From Acidaminococcaceae bacterium (GTDB taxonomy: Bacteria > Bacillota > Negativicutes > Acidaminococcales > Acidaminococcaceae), in assembly GCA_022653215.1 (NCBI GenBank), contig JALCSJ010000002.1, positions 1-39,814 of the forward strand: DNA of 39,814 nt, read 5' to 3'. The notes below the pieces were generated by a model. It saw only the letters and a program-made list of their open reading frames with translations. It did no database searches and had not been told where the DNA came from. The stretch's first letter is position 1. The number at the start of each line of letters is the position of its first letter. Positions 30,746 to 38,554 of this stretch are shown piece after piece. The position numbers were made by a program, and so were the translations under genes.

Positions 30746-31933
30746 TTATATTTTTTTAATGGTAACTACAGCTTGGGAGGCAATGCCTTCTCCCCGCCCT
30801 GTAAAACCAAGTTGCTCTGTAGTAGTTGCTTTAACATTAATAGCATCTGCTGTCAAATGTAAAATATTTGACAGATTCTTTTCCATGGCTTCCCGATAAG
30901 AAGCCAGTTTTGGTTTTTGGGCAATAATAGTAACATCTGCATTATTGACCTGCCATCCTGCCTCCTGCAGCTTACCGATAACCTCTTTGAGCAGAACCAT
31001 GCTGTCTGCGTCTTTAAAAGCAGGATCTGTGTCCGGGAACAATTTACCTATGTCTCCAAATCCTGCAGCTCCCAGCATAGCATCCATCAATGCATGGAGA
31101 GCCACGTCTGCGTCTGAATGGCCTAAGAGTCCCAAGGTATATGGAATTGTCACCCCACACAGAATCAGCTTTCGGTCCGGTACCAGTCTATGTACATCAA
31201 ACCCGCTGCCTACATGAATATTATCTGCCATATTTGCTGCTCCTTTAATAAATGCTTCTCCCAGAATAAGGTCATCAGGAGTGGTAATTTTTATATTTTT
31301 ATAGTTTCCCATAACCACAGCTACCTTACCGCCTATTTGTTCAACGGCGCCGGCATCATCTGTGACCATATTCCCTGCTTTTTGCAGTTGGGCATATGCC
31401 TTGCGCAAAAGCTCCAGGGAGAAAATCTGCGGTGTCTGAACAGCCCATAGTCTGGAACGTTCCAAAGTCGCATTTACAAGCTTTTCGGGATTTACTTCTT
31501 TGATTGTATCCTTGCAGGGAACAGCTGCTATAGCTGCCCCTGTTTTTCTTGCCGTGCTCCATACTTCGGCAAACAGCTCACTGGCAGCAAAAGGTCTGGC
31601 TCCATCGTGGACAGCAATCCAGCCGGTTTTTTCTTTAATCTGAGCCAAGGCATTTGCCACAGAATCCTGTCTTTGCCTACCACCGGCTACCAATTGCCAG
31701 CGTACCAGAGGGAAATACCCCGTCTGATACTTCTTTAACATTTTTTCTGCTTCCGTCAATTCACCGCTGCCTACCACAATGAATACCGTGCCTAAATCCG
31801 GCAAATTATTTAATTGTCGGAGATTATGCACAATTATAGGCACTCCCGCCAGCTTGACAAAAGCTTTGTTCATACCCATCCCCAGCCTGGTTCCTTTGCC
31901 TGCTGCAGCTATAATAACATTTAATTTCTCCAT
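30746..31933 (-). CDS. ispDF: bifunctional IspD/IspF enzyme of the MEP pathway
   Basis: A 395-residue fusion catalysing two non-consecutive steps of isoprenoid precursor synthesis. Residues 1 to about 225 form the IspD cytidylyltransferase, with AAAGKGTRLG (9-18) for CTP binding, VHDGARPF and VPCKDTIKEV. From about 233 onward is IspF: GSGFDVHRL with the zinc Asp and His, LLGHSDADVALHALMDA with the third ligand, and KATTTEQLGFTGRGEGI for CDP-ME binding. IspE, which acts between them, is not in the window. Bacillus has separate ispD and ispF at the same place. Products feed undecaprenyl phosphate, the lipid the DUF368 family handles. Confidence 0.95.
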   Translation of the reverse strand: MEKLNVIIAAAGKGTRLGMGMNKAFVKLAGVPIIVHNLRQLNNLPDLGTVFIVVGSGELTEAEKMLKKYQTGYFPLVRWQLVAGGRQRQDSVANALAQIKEKTGWIAVHDGARPFAASELFAEVWSTARKTGAAIAAVPCKDTIKEVNPEKLVNATLERSRLWAVQTPQIFSLELLRKAYAQLQKAGNMVTDDAGAVEQIGGKVAVVMGNYKNIKITTPDDLILGEAFIKGAANMADNIHVGSGFDVHRLVPDRKLILCGVTIPYTLGLLGHSDADVALHALMDAMLGAAGFGDIGKLFPDTDPAFKDADSMVLLKEVIGKLQEAGWQVNNADVTIIAQKPKLASYREAMEKNLSNILHLTADAINVKATTTEQLGFTGRGEGIASQAVVTIKKI

Positions 31934-31944
31934 AATTCCAGCCC

Positions 31945-33057
31945 TTATTTGAGTTTAGCAAAAATCATTCTTCCTGCCGAAGTCTGCAAAACAGAAGTAA
32001 CAATAACAGGCGCTGTAAAATTAACAGAACGCTTGCCTCTTTCCACAACAATCATGGTACCATCGTCCAAATAGCCAATAGCCTGACCAGGTTCTTTGCC
32101 CTCCTTAGCTAAAAACACGTTTAATTCTTCCCCGGGCAAGACAGCCTGTTTAAGAGCATTAGCCAAATCATTAATATTCAGAATGCGAACACCTTGGATA
32201 TCTGCTACTTTGCTTAAATTATAATCATTAGTAGCTACATAGCCGCCCATTTCCTTGGCCAGCCTTAGCAGTTTAGTGTCAACTTCTGTTATATCATCAT
32301 AATCTTTGTCAGAAATAATAACCTGAGCCACTGTATTGCTTTGAATTTCTTTTACTACATCAAGACCGCGTCTGCCTCTGTTTCGCTTTAAAGTATCCGC
32401 AGAATCGGCGATTTTTTGTAATTCTTCAAGCACAAACTGCGCTATGACAATAGGTCCTTCCAAAAAGCCTGTGCTAATAATGTCTGCCACACGGCCATCA
32501 ATTAAAACACTGGTATCTAAAATTTTATAATTGCAGGAAACTGTTTTAGGAGCAACTTTTTTGTTTTTCTCTTTGGTATTTCTAAAAAAGCCTGTCCTAT
32601 CAAAAAACACTTCGATATCAGTACGTTTACTTAAGGCAACTTTGGCACCAACAATAGCAGCAACAATACTCAAGAGCAACGGTATGTAAGGACCCACAAT
32701 AGGCAGTCTGGAAAAAGCAGACCCGAAAAGAGTTGCTACGATCAAGCCTATTATCACCCCTGCCGCCACTACCACAATATCAAAAGTAGGCAAATTAGAA
32801 AGCATATCGGCAATTCTTTCGGAAACGATCAAGGTCTTGTTTAAAAGAAAAGGAGTCGTCACCCAGCCAACCATACCCAAAAGGACTACGCCTACTAAAC
32901 CCAGAGTGAAATCCAAAATCGTAAAACCGATAACACCTTCTTTAATAATGTCCCACCCCAAATATGCAACCAAAGGAGGAGTTAAAATTCTCATAAGAAA
33001 AAAACCTGCTACGGCAAAAATCAATGTTACCATTACTTTAGTAATTTTTTCTACCAT
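31945..33057 (-). CDS. membrane PIN/TRAM domain protein (YacL-like)
   Basis: A 370-residue protein with four N-terminal transmembrane helices (to about residue 145), a cytosolic PIN nuclease-like domain and a C-terminal TRAM domain. The PIN acidic residues are visible in ILDTSVLIDGR, VLEELQKIAD, and VDTKLLRLAKE...VATNDYNL. TRAM (about 310-370) is a small beta-barrel that usually binds RNA. Bacillus YacL has the same design and position, next to ispD. It may be an RNase or RNA-binding regulator; the target is unknown. ATG 33057 follows GGAGGTG. It is first in the seven-gene operon down to the unknown protein at 25.9 kb. Confidence 0.9.
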   Translation of the reverse strand: MVEKITKVMVTLIFAVAGFFLMRILTPPLVAYLGWDIIKEGVIGFTILDFTLGLVGVVLLGMVGWVTTPFLLNKTLIVSERIADMLSNLPTFDIVVVAAGVIIGLIVATLFGSAFSRLPIVGPYIPLLLSIVAAIVGAKVALSKRTDIEVFFDRTGFFRNTKEKNKKVAPKTVSCNYKILDTSVLIDGRVADIISTGFLEGPIVIAQFVLEELQKIADSADTLKRNRGRRGLDVVKEIQSNTVAQVIISDKDYDDITEVDTKLLRLAKEMGGYVATNDYNLSKVADIQGVRILNINDLANALKQAVLPGEELNVFLAKEGKEPGQAIGYLDDGTMIVVERGKRSVNFTAPVIVTSVLQTSAGRMIFAKLK

Positions 33058-33098
33058 TTTCTCACCTCCTTTGCGTTAAAACACTTCTAACTGCTATC

Positions 33099-33127
33099 AT
33101 TATATTTTACTATAAATCACACCATAA
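33099..33127 (-). promoter_or_regulatory. probable promoter of the PIN/TRAM-ispDF operon
   Basis: TATAAT (33104-33099) lies 17 bases after TTATGG (33127-33122) on the minus strand; the -35 is weak. It falls just after the carD terminator. Confidence 0.5.
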
Positions 33128-33134
33128 ATATAGT

Positions 33135-33174
33135 AAAAAAAAATAAAATACGTCAGATTTTGACGTATTTTATT
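33135..33174 (-). terminator. terminator after carD
   Basis: AATAAAATACGTCA and TGACGTATTTTATT form a 14-bp stem with a 5-base loop, and the minus strand continues with a run of nine T. It sits 12 bases after the carD stop. Confidence 0.9.
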
Positions 33175-33186
33175 GACTTTTTCCTA

Positions 33187-33666
33187 TTATACAAACTTAC
33201 TCAGCCATTCTTCGCTTTTTTCCTCGTCCACAGATTGAACCAGCATAACTTCGCTAAGCAAAATATGCTTTGCCGTAATCAAAAGCCGTCTTTCACCTGT
33301 AGAAAGCTTTTTTTCTATGCCCTGAACAGCCAAAGTTCTCACCACATCTGCCACAGCATAAATATCCCCGGTTTTCATCTTGTCAATATAGAGATTAAAC
33401 CGTCTGTTCCATGTTATCTGCTTCATTTTGTTTTCAGGCCGGTCTTTAAGAACCTGCTCAACTTTTGTCAAAGCCTTTTTGTTGACAATATGCCTGACAC
33501 CTACTTTTTCCAGGTTTTCCGCAGGAATCATAACTTTCATGTTCTCCAAGAGCATTTGTACTACAAAATAGTCTACGGAAATCCCCTGAACTTTGCGTTT
33601 TTCAATTTCTTTAATTATTCCGCCACCGTGCATAGGATAGACTACCTTGTCCCCGATAGAAAACAT
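33187..33666 (-). CDS. carD: CarD family transcriptional regulator
   Basis: A 159-residue protein that binds RNA polymerase and steadies open promoter complexes, notably for stable RNA and stress genes. The N-terminal RID domain starts MFSIGDKVVYPMHGGGIIKEIE, the usual CarD/CdnL opening, and a helical DNA-binding domain follows (NRRFNLYIDKMKTGDIYAVADVVRTL). ATG 33666 lies eight bases after AGGGAGG; an upstream in-frame TTG at 33714 would add 16 residues and leave the ribosome site inside. It has its own promoter (33723-33751) and terminator, so it is a single-gene transcript. In many clostridia disA lies between radA and carD; here it does not. Confidence 0.93.
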   Translation of the reverse strand: MFSIGDKVVYPMHGGGIIKEIEKRKVQGISVDYFVVQMLLENMKVMIPAENLEKVGVRHIVNKKALTKVEQVLKDRPENKMKQITWNRRFNLYIDKMKTGDIYAVADVVRTLAVQGIEKKLSTGERRLLITAKHILLSEVMLVQSVDEEKSEEWLSKFV

Positions 33667-33722
33667 GCCTTTTGCCTCCCTGTGATCGCCCATAAAAAGG
33701 GCATACTTTAACAACTGTTTCT

Positions 33723-33751
33723 ATTTTAACACAAATTCACAGGTATGTCAA
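33723..33751 (-). promoter_or_regulatory. promoter of carD
   Basis: TTGACA (33751-33746), 17 bases and TAAAAT (33728-33723) preceded by TGT on the minus strand: consensus -35 and extended -10. Confidence 0.8.
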
Positions 33752-33820
33752 AAGAAATGATTATACCATTTTAGTTTCTATGATGTCAATATAAATATAT
33801 AACTTTTTTATTTTATTTTT

Positions 33821-35182
33821 TCACTCCTTAAAAATGATTCGCAAAGCTTCTTCTACTGTTCCAACTTGAGAAACACCTTTAAGGTCATAACTTTCCTTTT
33901 TTAGACTGTTTTGGGGAACAATAAATTTACTAAAGCCCAATTTTGCTGCTTCCTTAATCCGCCGCTCTACCGCACTTACTGGCCTCATTTCCCCCGTTAA
34001 ACCAACTTCCCCGAGACAAAGACATCCCAGTGGTAAAGCTACATTGCGAAAACTTGATACTAATGCCGCAACTATAGCCAAATCCGCTGCGGGTTCACTA
34101 ACCTTTATGCCCCCTACGGCACATACATAGGCATCTTGCATACCGAAATTCATTCCTACTCTTTTTTCCAATACTGCCAGGAACATGTTAATCCGGTTAA
34201 AATCAATGCCTACTGCTGTCCTTCTGGGAAGGCCAAAAGGCGTTCTTGATACAAGTGCCTGAATTTCTGTAAGAATAGGTCTATTGCCTTCCATGACTGC
34301 TGTAATAGCTGAGCCCGGTACTACATTTTCCTTTTTGTCCAGAAAAAGCCCTGAAGGATTGATGATTTCCTTAAGTCCTGCTTCTTCCATGGAAAAAATA
34401 CCGCTTTCTTCAGTGGAACCAAAACGATTTTTAATAGCTCTCAATACTCTGAAAGCATATGACCTTTCTCCTTCGAATTGGAGTACCACATCAACCATAT
34501 GCTCCAAAAGACGCGGTCCGGCAATATTACCGTCTTTAGTAACATGACCAATAATAATTACAGCAATATTAGTTTCCTTGGCAAAGCGCAAAAGCTCTGC
34601 AGTACATTCTCTCACCTGGCCTACACTGCCCGCAGCTGTTTCCAGACGGTTAGTATACATTGTTTGGATAGAGTCTATAACTAACAGCCGTGGTTTAAGG
34701 TTCTTGGCCTGCAGCAAAATCCCCGTAAGTTCTGTAGCTGTCATAATCAGAAGATTATCAGAAGCTTCACCCAAACGCTCTGCGCGCATAGCAGTCTGAG
34801 CCTCAGATTCTTCTCCCGACACATACAAAACTTTTTCTCCGGTTCCTGCTACTTTCATACCAACATCCAAAGCAATAGTTGATTTGCCGATTCCCGGAGC
34901 TCCTGCCAGCAAAATTAAAGAGCCCGGAACTATACCGCCTCCCAGGACTCTGTCAAATTCACCAATATGGGTAGCAATTCTTTTAACTTTTGTTTTAGTG
35001 ACTTTAGAAATTGTAGTTGGCACAGCCTTTTCCCCTGTATCAAGAAAAGTTCGGCTGTTGGCCGGAACTATCGGTTCTTCCACAAAAGAATCCCAAGTAC
35101 CGCATTCCGGGCATTTACCCAGCCATTTAGGTGTTGCATAGCCACATTGCTGACAGACAAATTGTATTCTGTTTTTGGCCAC
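33821..35182 (-). CDS. radA: DNA repair protein RadA
   Basis: A 453-residue DnaB-type ATPase that helps branch migration in recombination. The N-terminal zinc finger is CQQCG...CPECG, then Walker A GAPGIGKST, the RadA-specific KNRFGSTEE motif, and a C-terminal Lon-protease-like domain that is inactive in the family. The start is GTG 35182, giving MAKNRIQFVCQQCG, the family's usual beginning, with TGGAGG eight bases before; a GTG at 35197 lies too early. It follows ctsR directly (one base apart), where Bacillus has mcsA, mcsB and clpC in between. Confidence 0.96.
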   Translation of the reverse strand: MAKNRIQFVCQQCGYATPKWLGKCPECGTWDSFVEEPIVPANSRTFLDTGEKAVPTTISKVTKTKVKRIATHIGEFDRVLGGGIVPGSLILLAGAPGIGKSTIALDVGMKVAGTGEKVLYVSGEESEAQTAMRAERLGEASDNLLIMTATELTGILLQAKNLKPRLLVIDSIQTMYTNRLETAAGSVGQVRECTAELLRFAKETNIAVIIIGHVTKDGNIAGPRLLEHMVDVVLQFEGERSYAFRVLRAIKNRFGSTEESGIFSMEEAGLKEIINPSGLFLDKKENVVPGSAITAVMEGNRPILTEIQALVSRTPFGLPRRTAVGIDFNRINMFLAVLEKRVGMNFGMQDAYVCAVGGIKVSEPAADLAIVAALVSSFRNVALPLGCLCLGEVGLTGEMRPVSAVERRIKEAAKLGFSKFIVPQNSLKKESYDLKGVSQVGTVEEALRIIFKE

Positions 35183-35183
35183 T

Positions 35184-35615
35184 TTATTTGCCTCCACTCA
35201 TTTTGCTATAGGCTTTTTTTACCATAGTCAGTTTGTCTTCTTCCGAAACCTGATCGCCGAATACATTTAAGAAATAATTAAATACAGCAGCCTCCCGGTC
35301 TGTCAGCATGCTATTAGCTTCCATGGCATGAACCAGCTCTCCGGCTGTTAAATTAGTTATTGTAGTACTGTTCAAAGTAGCTCTTGGCACATTATGAAGC
35401 CTGATAATGCGGATAAATCCCCCATTACCCCGCCGAGATTCCACTTCATAGCCCTTTTCAGGTGTAAACCTAGTAGTCAATGTATAAGTTATTTGAGAAG
35501 GGGCACAGCTTAATTTTTCAGCCAGCTGGCTTCTTTTTACATTAATTGAATCTGTATCATCACCAAATAATTCACTAATAATAAATTTTTCTATATCATC
35601 TGCAATATTACGCAT
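35184..35615 (-). CDS. ctsR: heat-shock repressor CtsR
   Basis: A 143-residue winged-helix repressor of protein quality-control genes. It starts MRNIADDIEKFI; the winged HTH region KRSQLAEKLSCAPSQITYTL is followed by the glycine-rich wing ESRRGNGGFIRI, the part that enters the DNA minor groove and, in Bacillus, holds the Arg phosphorylated by McsB. The C-terminal dimerisation helices are present. ATG 35615 follows AAGGAGG; earlier in-frame codons are not preceded by a ribosome site. It probably represses itself through the repeats in its promoter. Its usual operon partners (mcsA, mcsB, clpC) are missing here, so its main targets lie elsewhere. Confidence 0.93.
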   Translation of the reverse strand: MRNIADDIEKFIISELFGDDTDSINVKRSQLAEKLSCAPSQITYTLTTRFTPEKGYEVESRRGNGGFIRIIRLHNVPRATLNSTTITNLTAGELVHAMEANSMLTDREAAVFNYFLNVFGDQVSEEDKLTMVKKAYSKMSGGK

Positions 35616-35637
35616 AATAAAACCTCCTTGCTCTTCT

Positions 35638-35666
35638 ATTATATTTGACTTTTTGACTTTTGGCAA
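35638..35666 (-). promoter_or_regulatory. ctsR promoter with CtsR-box-like tandem repeats in the spacer
   Basis: On the minus strand TTGCCA (35666-35661), 17 bases and TATAAT (35643-35638). The whole spacer is two direct copies of AGTCAAA, one base apart. The CtsR box in Bacillus is two GGTCAAA units three bases apart, so the half-site fits but the spacing is two bases shorter. Confidence 0.65.
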
Positions 35667-35724
35667 GGGTAAATATCATAAACTGCTGGATAATTTGCCA
35701 GTCTGTACTTAAAATTTGGGATAC

Positions 35725-35771
35725 AAAAAGAGCTGTGACATAATGATAAATAATCATTGTGTTACAGCTCT
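35725..35771 (-). terminator. palindromic terminator of the three-tRNA operon, copy 2 of a repeated stem-loop
   Basis: AGAGCTGTGACATAATGAT pairs with ATCATTGTGTTACAGCTCT allowing two G-U pairs. On the minus strand TTTTTG follows, 3' of tRNA-Trp. The sequence closely resembles the stem-loop at 11054-11103. Confidence 0.8.
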
Positions 35772-35780
35772 GACATTTTG

Positions 35781-35855
35781 TGGCAGGAGTACTAGGACTT
35801 GAACCCAGATCTACGGTTTTGGAGACCGCTGCTCTACCAATTGAACTATACTCCT
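35781..35855 (-). tRNA. tRNA-Trp (CCA)
   Basis: A 75-base tRNA with acceptor AGGAGTA/TACTCCT, discriminator G, encoded CCA and anticodon CCA in TCTCCAAAA. It is last in the three-tRNA operon. Confidence 0.95.
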
Positions 35856-35856
35856 A

Positions 35857-35931
35857 TGGAGCGGAAAACGAGACTCGAACTCGCGACCCCAACCTTGGCA
35901 AGGTTGTGCTCTACCACTGAGCTATTTCCGC
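35857..35931 (-). tRNA. tRNA-Gly (GCC), copy 2
   Basis: Identical to the tRNA-Gly at 25606-25680, including encoded CCA. One base separates it from tRNA-Trp. Confidence 0.96.
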
Positions 35932-35934
35932 ACT

Positions 35935-36012
35935 TGGCGACCCAGGACGGACTTGAACCGACGATCTCCGCCGTGACAGGGCGGCATTCTAAACCAACTG
36001 AACTACTGGGCC
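35935..36012 (-). tRNA. tRNA-Asp (GTC), copy 2
   Basis: Identical to the tRNA-Asp at 25767-25844. It is first in the three-tRNA operon, three bases before tRNA-Gly. Confidence 0.96.
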
Positions 36013-36037
36013 ACTTCTTGTAGTCTGACAGTTGTAT

Positions 36038-36066
36038 ATATTATCATAAAATCAACTTTCTGGCAA
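36038..36066 (-). promoter_or_regulatory. promoter of the three-tRNA operon
   Basis: TTGCCA (36066-36061), 17 bases and TAATAT (36043-36038) on the minus strand, 26 bases before tRNA-Asp. Confidence 0.65.
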
Positions 36067-36107
36067 GTGATTTTTCTCTGTTCTGTGATTTTTCTCTGTT
36101 TATGTCT

Positions 36108-38543
36108 TTAATCTCTGAGCTTTGCTTTAAAAGCACTCTCTACATCTGCCAAAACTTTTTTAATAATAGCATCAACATCGGCATCCACAAGAGTCTTAGC
36201 CTTGTCCTGGAAGGTCAGGTTAAAAGCCATGGACTTACAGCCATCTGTTACCTGTTTGCCTTTATAAACATCAAAAAGTTTGATGTTGGTCAAAAGTTTA
36301 CCGGCATTTTTACGGAGCACAGTCTCCAAATCTGCTTCCGGAGTATCCTCAGGAACAACTACGGCAATATCCCGGGAAGAACTTGGGAACTGAGGAACCG
36401 ATTTATATTGGGGCACAACCAAAGCTTGAGCCAATAAAGGCTCCACTGCTATTTCCATGAGATAAGTTTCCCCTGACAAAGCAAAACTGTTTTGTACTTC
36501 AGGATGAACTTCCCCAAAGTAACCAATTTTCTTGCCGGCATAAATAATATCGCAGCTCTTGCCCGGATGAAGGAAAGGCTCCGTACCCGGCACCAGTTGA
36601 TAATCTTTGGCTGAGACTAAATCCATCAGACCCTCAAAAACACCTTTAACATCAAAGAAATCAACATTGTCTTTGCTGTCATTCCATTGAATAGGCGCAC
36701 GTCTCCCGCTTAAAGCCAGGCACAAAACCGGTTTTTCTTCAGGGAATTCTGTTAACGGCAATTCCTTGGGAACATAAATTCTGCCGATTTCAAAAATATC
36801 TACTCTGTCATTTTGTCTGGCCAGATTATAAGCAACCGTACTTAAAATACTAGGTGCCATGGTTGTACGCATGGTTTTAAATTCATCACTGATCGGGTTC
36901 ATGATATTAATAGCCTTACGTCTAATATCATCAGCGCCTAAATGTAATTTATCGAAATTGTTGGCATGAATAAAGCTATAAGTCATAACTTCATTAAAGC
37001 CTGCTCCTGTTAAATAATCCCGGATTGCATCTTTAACATCTTCGATAGGTTTTTGAGTTCCCTGGGTTATTTCCAGTTTAGGCAAAGTAGAAGGCAATTT
37101 TTCAAAGCCATGCATTCTGGCAATTTCTTCGCTAATATCTGCATCGCATGTTACATCCAGTCTCCAGGTAGGTGCAGTTACCGATAGAGCTCCATCCGGT
37201 GTTTCCGTAACAGCAAAAGCCAGTTTTTTAAGAATAGCAATCATTTCTGCTTTGCTCACATCTGTACCTAAACGGCTATTAATAGCTTCAGCCGTTACTT
37301 TAATAACAACAGGTTTAACCTCTACAGGGTAGTCTTCAACTATGCCGCCCACCGTTTCACAAGCTCCCATTTTTTCCAGCAGATTAGCACATCTGTTCAG
37401 AGCATCATGATTAAGGACAGTATCTACGCCTCTTTCAAACCGTTGAGATGCTTCGCTGCGCAGGCCTAAATCCTTGGATGTATGTCTAATGCTTGGACCG
37501 TTAAAAGTAGCTGATTCCAGCATAACGTTGACCGTATCATAAGTTACTTCTGTAAGTAGTCCACCCATAACACCGCCCAAACCAATAGCTTTTTCCGGAT
37601 CTGCTATTGTAATCATATTATGATTTAAGCTGCGTTCCTGTTCGTCCAAAGTAACAAGCTTTTCCCCATCTCCACCCCGGCGAACTATCCAGGTGTGGTC
37701 GGCAACCTTGTCGTAATCATAGGCATGCATAGGCTGCCCTTCTTCCAGCATAACAAAGTTGGTAACATCTACTACATTGTTAATAGGTCTCATCCCTGCT
37801 GCTCTTAAATGATTCTGCATCCAGACAGGAGAAGGAGCAATTTTAATATTCTTTAAAAGTTTCATGGCAAAACGGCTGCACAAATCCTTGGCTTCGACTT
37901 TAATCGTAGCCATGGTTTTTACATCGCCCCCTGCTTTTTCTTCCACAGTTAAATCAGGCATAGTCATAGGCTTGTCCAAAACTGCCGCTGCTTCTCTTGC
38001 TAAACCCAACATATTAAAGCAATCTCCGCGGTTAGCTGTTAAATCAATATCCAGTACTACATCATCCAGTCCCAGTACCGGTTTAATATCAACACCAATA
38101 GGTGTATCCGGGGGAAGAATATAAATACCGTTTCTTTGTTCCGGCAAAAGCAGTTTAGCATCAATACCCAATTCTTCTGCACTGCACAACATACCGAAAG
38201 AATCTAAACCACGCATTTTTGCTTTTTTCAATTTCATGCCGTTAGGCAGTCTTGAACCTACTACAGCCACCGGAACCATATCATACTGATGAACATTCTG
38301 AGCTCCTGTCAGAATCTGTACCAGGTCTCCTTGTCCAAGATTCATCATGCAAATCCACAGATGGTCAGAATTAGGGTGCCGTTCAATGGTTTCTACTTTA
38401 CCGGTTATAACACCTTCGATGCCTTCTCCCAAATGAATTACTCTCTCTACTTCCAGCCCTACTCCGGTCAGCTTATCAGCCAACACTTCCGGAGTAACAT
38501 TAATATCAACATAATCCTTAAGCCAATTTATAGATGCTAACAT
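36108..38543 (-). CDS. pheT: phenylalanyl-tRNA synthetase beta subunit
   Basis: An 811-residue subunit of the (alpha-beta)2 PheRS. In order: the N-terminal MLASINWLKDYVDI segment; an EMAP-like tRNA-binding domain (about 40-150); the B3/4 editing domain, which removes mis-charged Tyr; the B5 domain with its winged-helix segment (about 400-475); a catalytic-like core without activity; and a C-terminal FDX-ACB domain (about 715-811) that holds tRNA-Phe. The length is standard. It lies 11 bases after pheS. Confidence 0.97.
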   Translation of the reverse strand: MLASINWLKDYVDINVTPEVLADKLTGVGLEVERVIHLGEGIEGVITGKVETIERHPNSDHLWICMMNLGQGDLVQILTGAQNVHQYDMVPVAVVGSRLPNGMKLKKAKMRGLDSFGMLCSAEELGIDAKLLLPEQRNGIYILPPDTPIGVDIKPVLGLDDVVLDIDLTANRGDCFNMLGLAREAAAVLDKPMTMPDLTVEEKAGGDVKTMATIKVEAKDLCSRFAMKLLKNIKIAPSPVWMQNHLRAAGMRPINNVVDVTNFVMLEEGQPMHAYDYDKVADHTWIVRRGGDGEKLVTLDEQERSLNHNMITIADPEKAIGLGGVMGGLLTEVTYDTVNVMLESATFNGPSIRHTSKDLGLRSEASQRFERGVDTVLNHDALNRCANLLEKMGACETVGGIVEDYPVEVKPVVIKVTAEAINSRLGTDVSKAEMIAILKKLAFAVTETPDGALSVTAPTWRLDVTCDADISEEIARMHGFEKLPSTLPKLEITQGTQKPIEDVKDAIRDYLTGAGFNEVMTYSFIHANNFDKLHLGADDIRRKAINIMNPISDEFKTMRTTMAPSILSTVAYNLARQNDRVDIFEIGRIYVPKELPLTEFPEEKPVLCLALSGRRAPIQWNDSKDNVDFFDVKGVFEGLMDLVSAKDYQLVPGTEPFLHPGKSCDIIYAGKKIGYFGEVHPEVQNSFALSGETYLMEIAVEPLLAQALVVPQYKSVPQFPSSSRDIAVVVPEDTPEADLETVLRKNAGKLLTNIKLFDVYKGKQVTDGCKSMAFNLTFQDKAKTLVDADVDAIIKKVLADVESAFKAKLRD

Positions 38544-38554
38544 AATTTTCCTCC

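Noticed and set aside
33160..33711. Plus-strand open frame of 183 codons opposite carD
   Set aside because: Its product is rich in His, Phe and Asn with no recognisable motif, and it mirrors carD, which has a ribosome site, promoter and family motifs.
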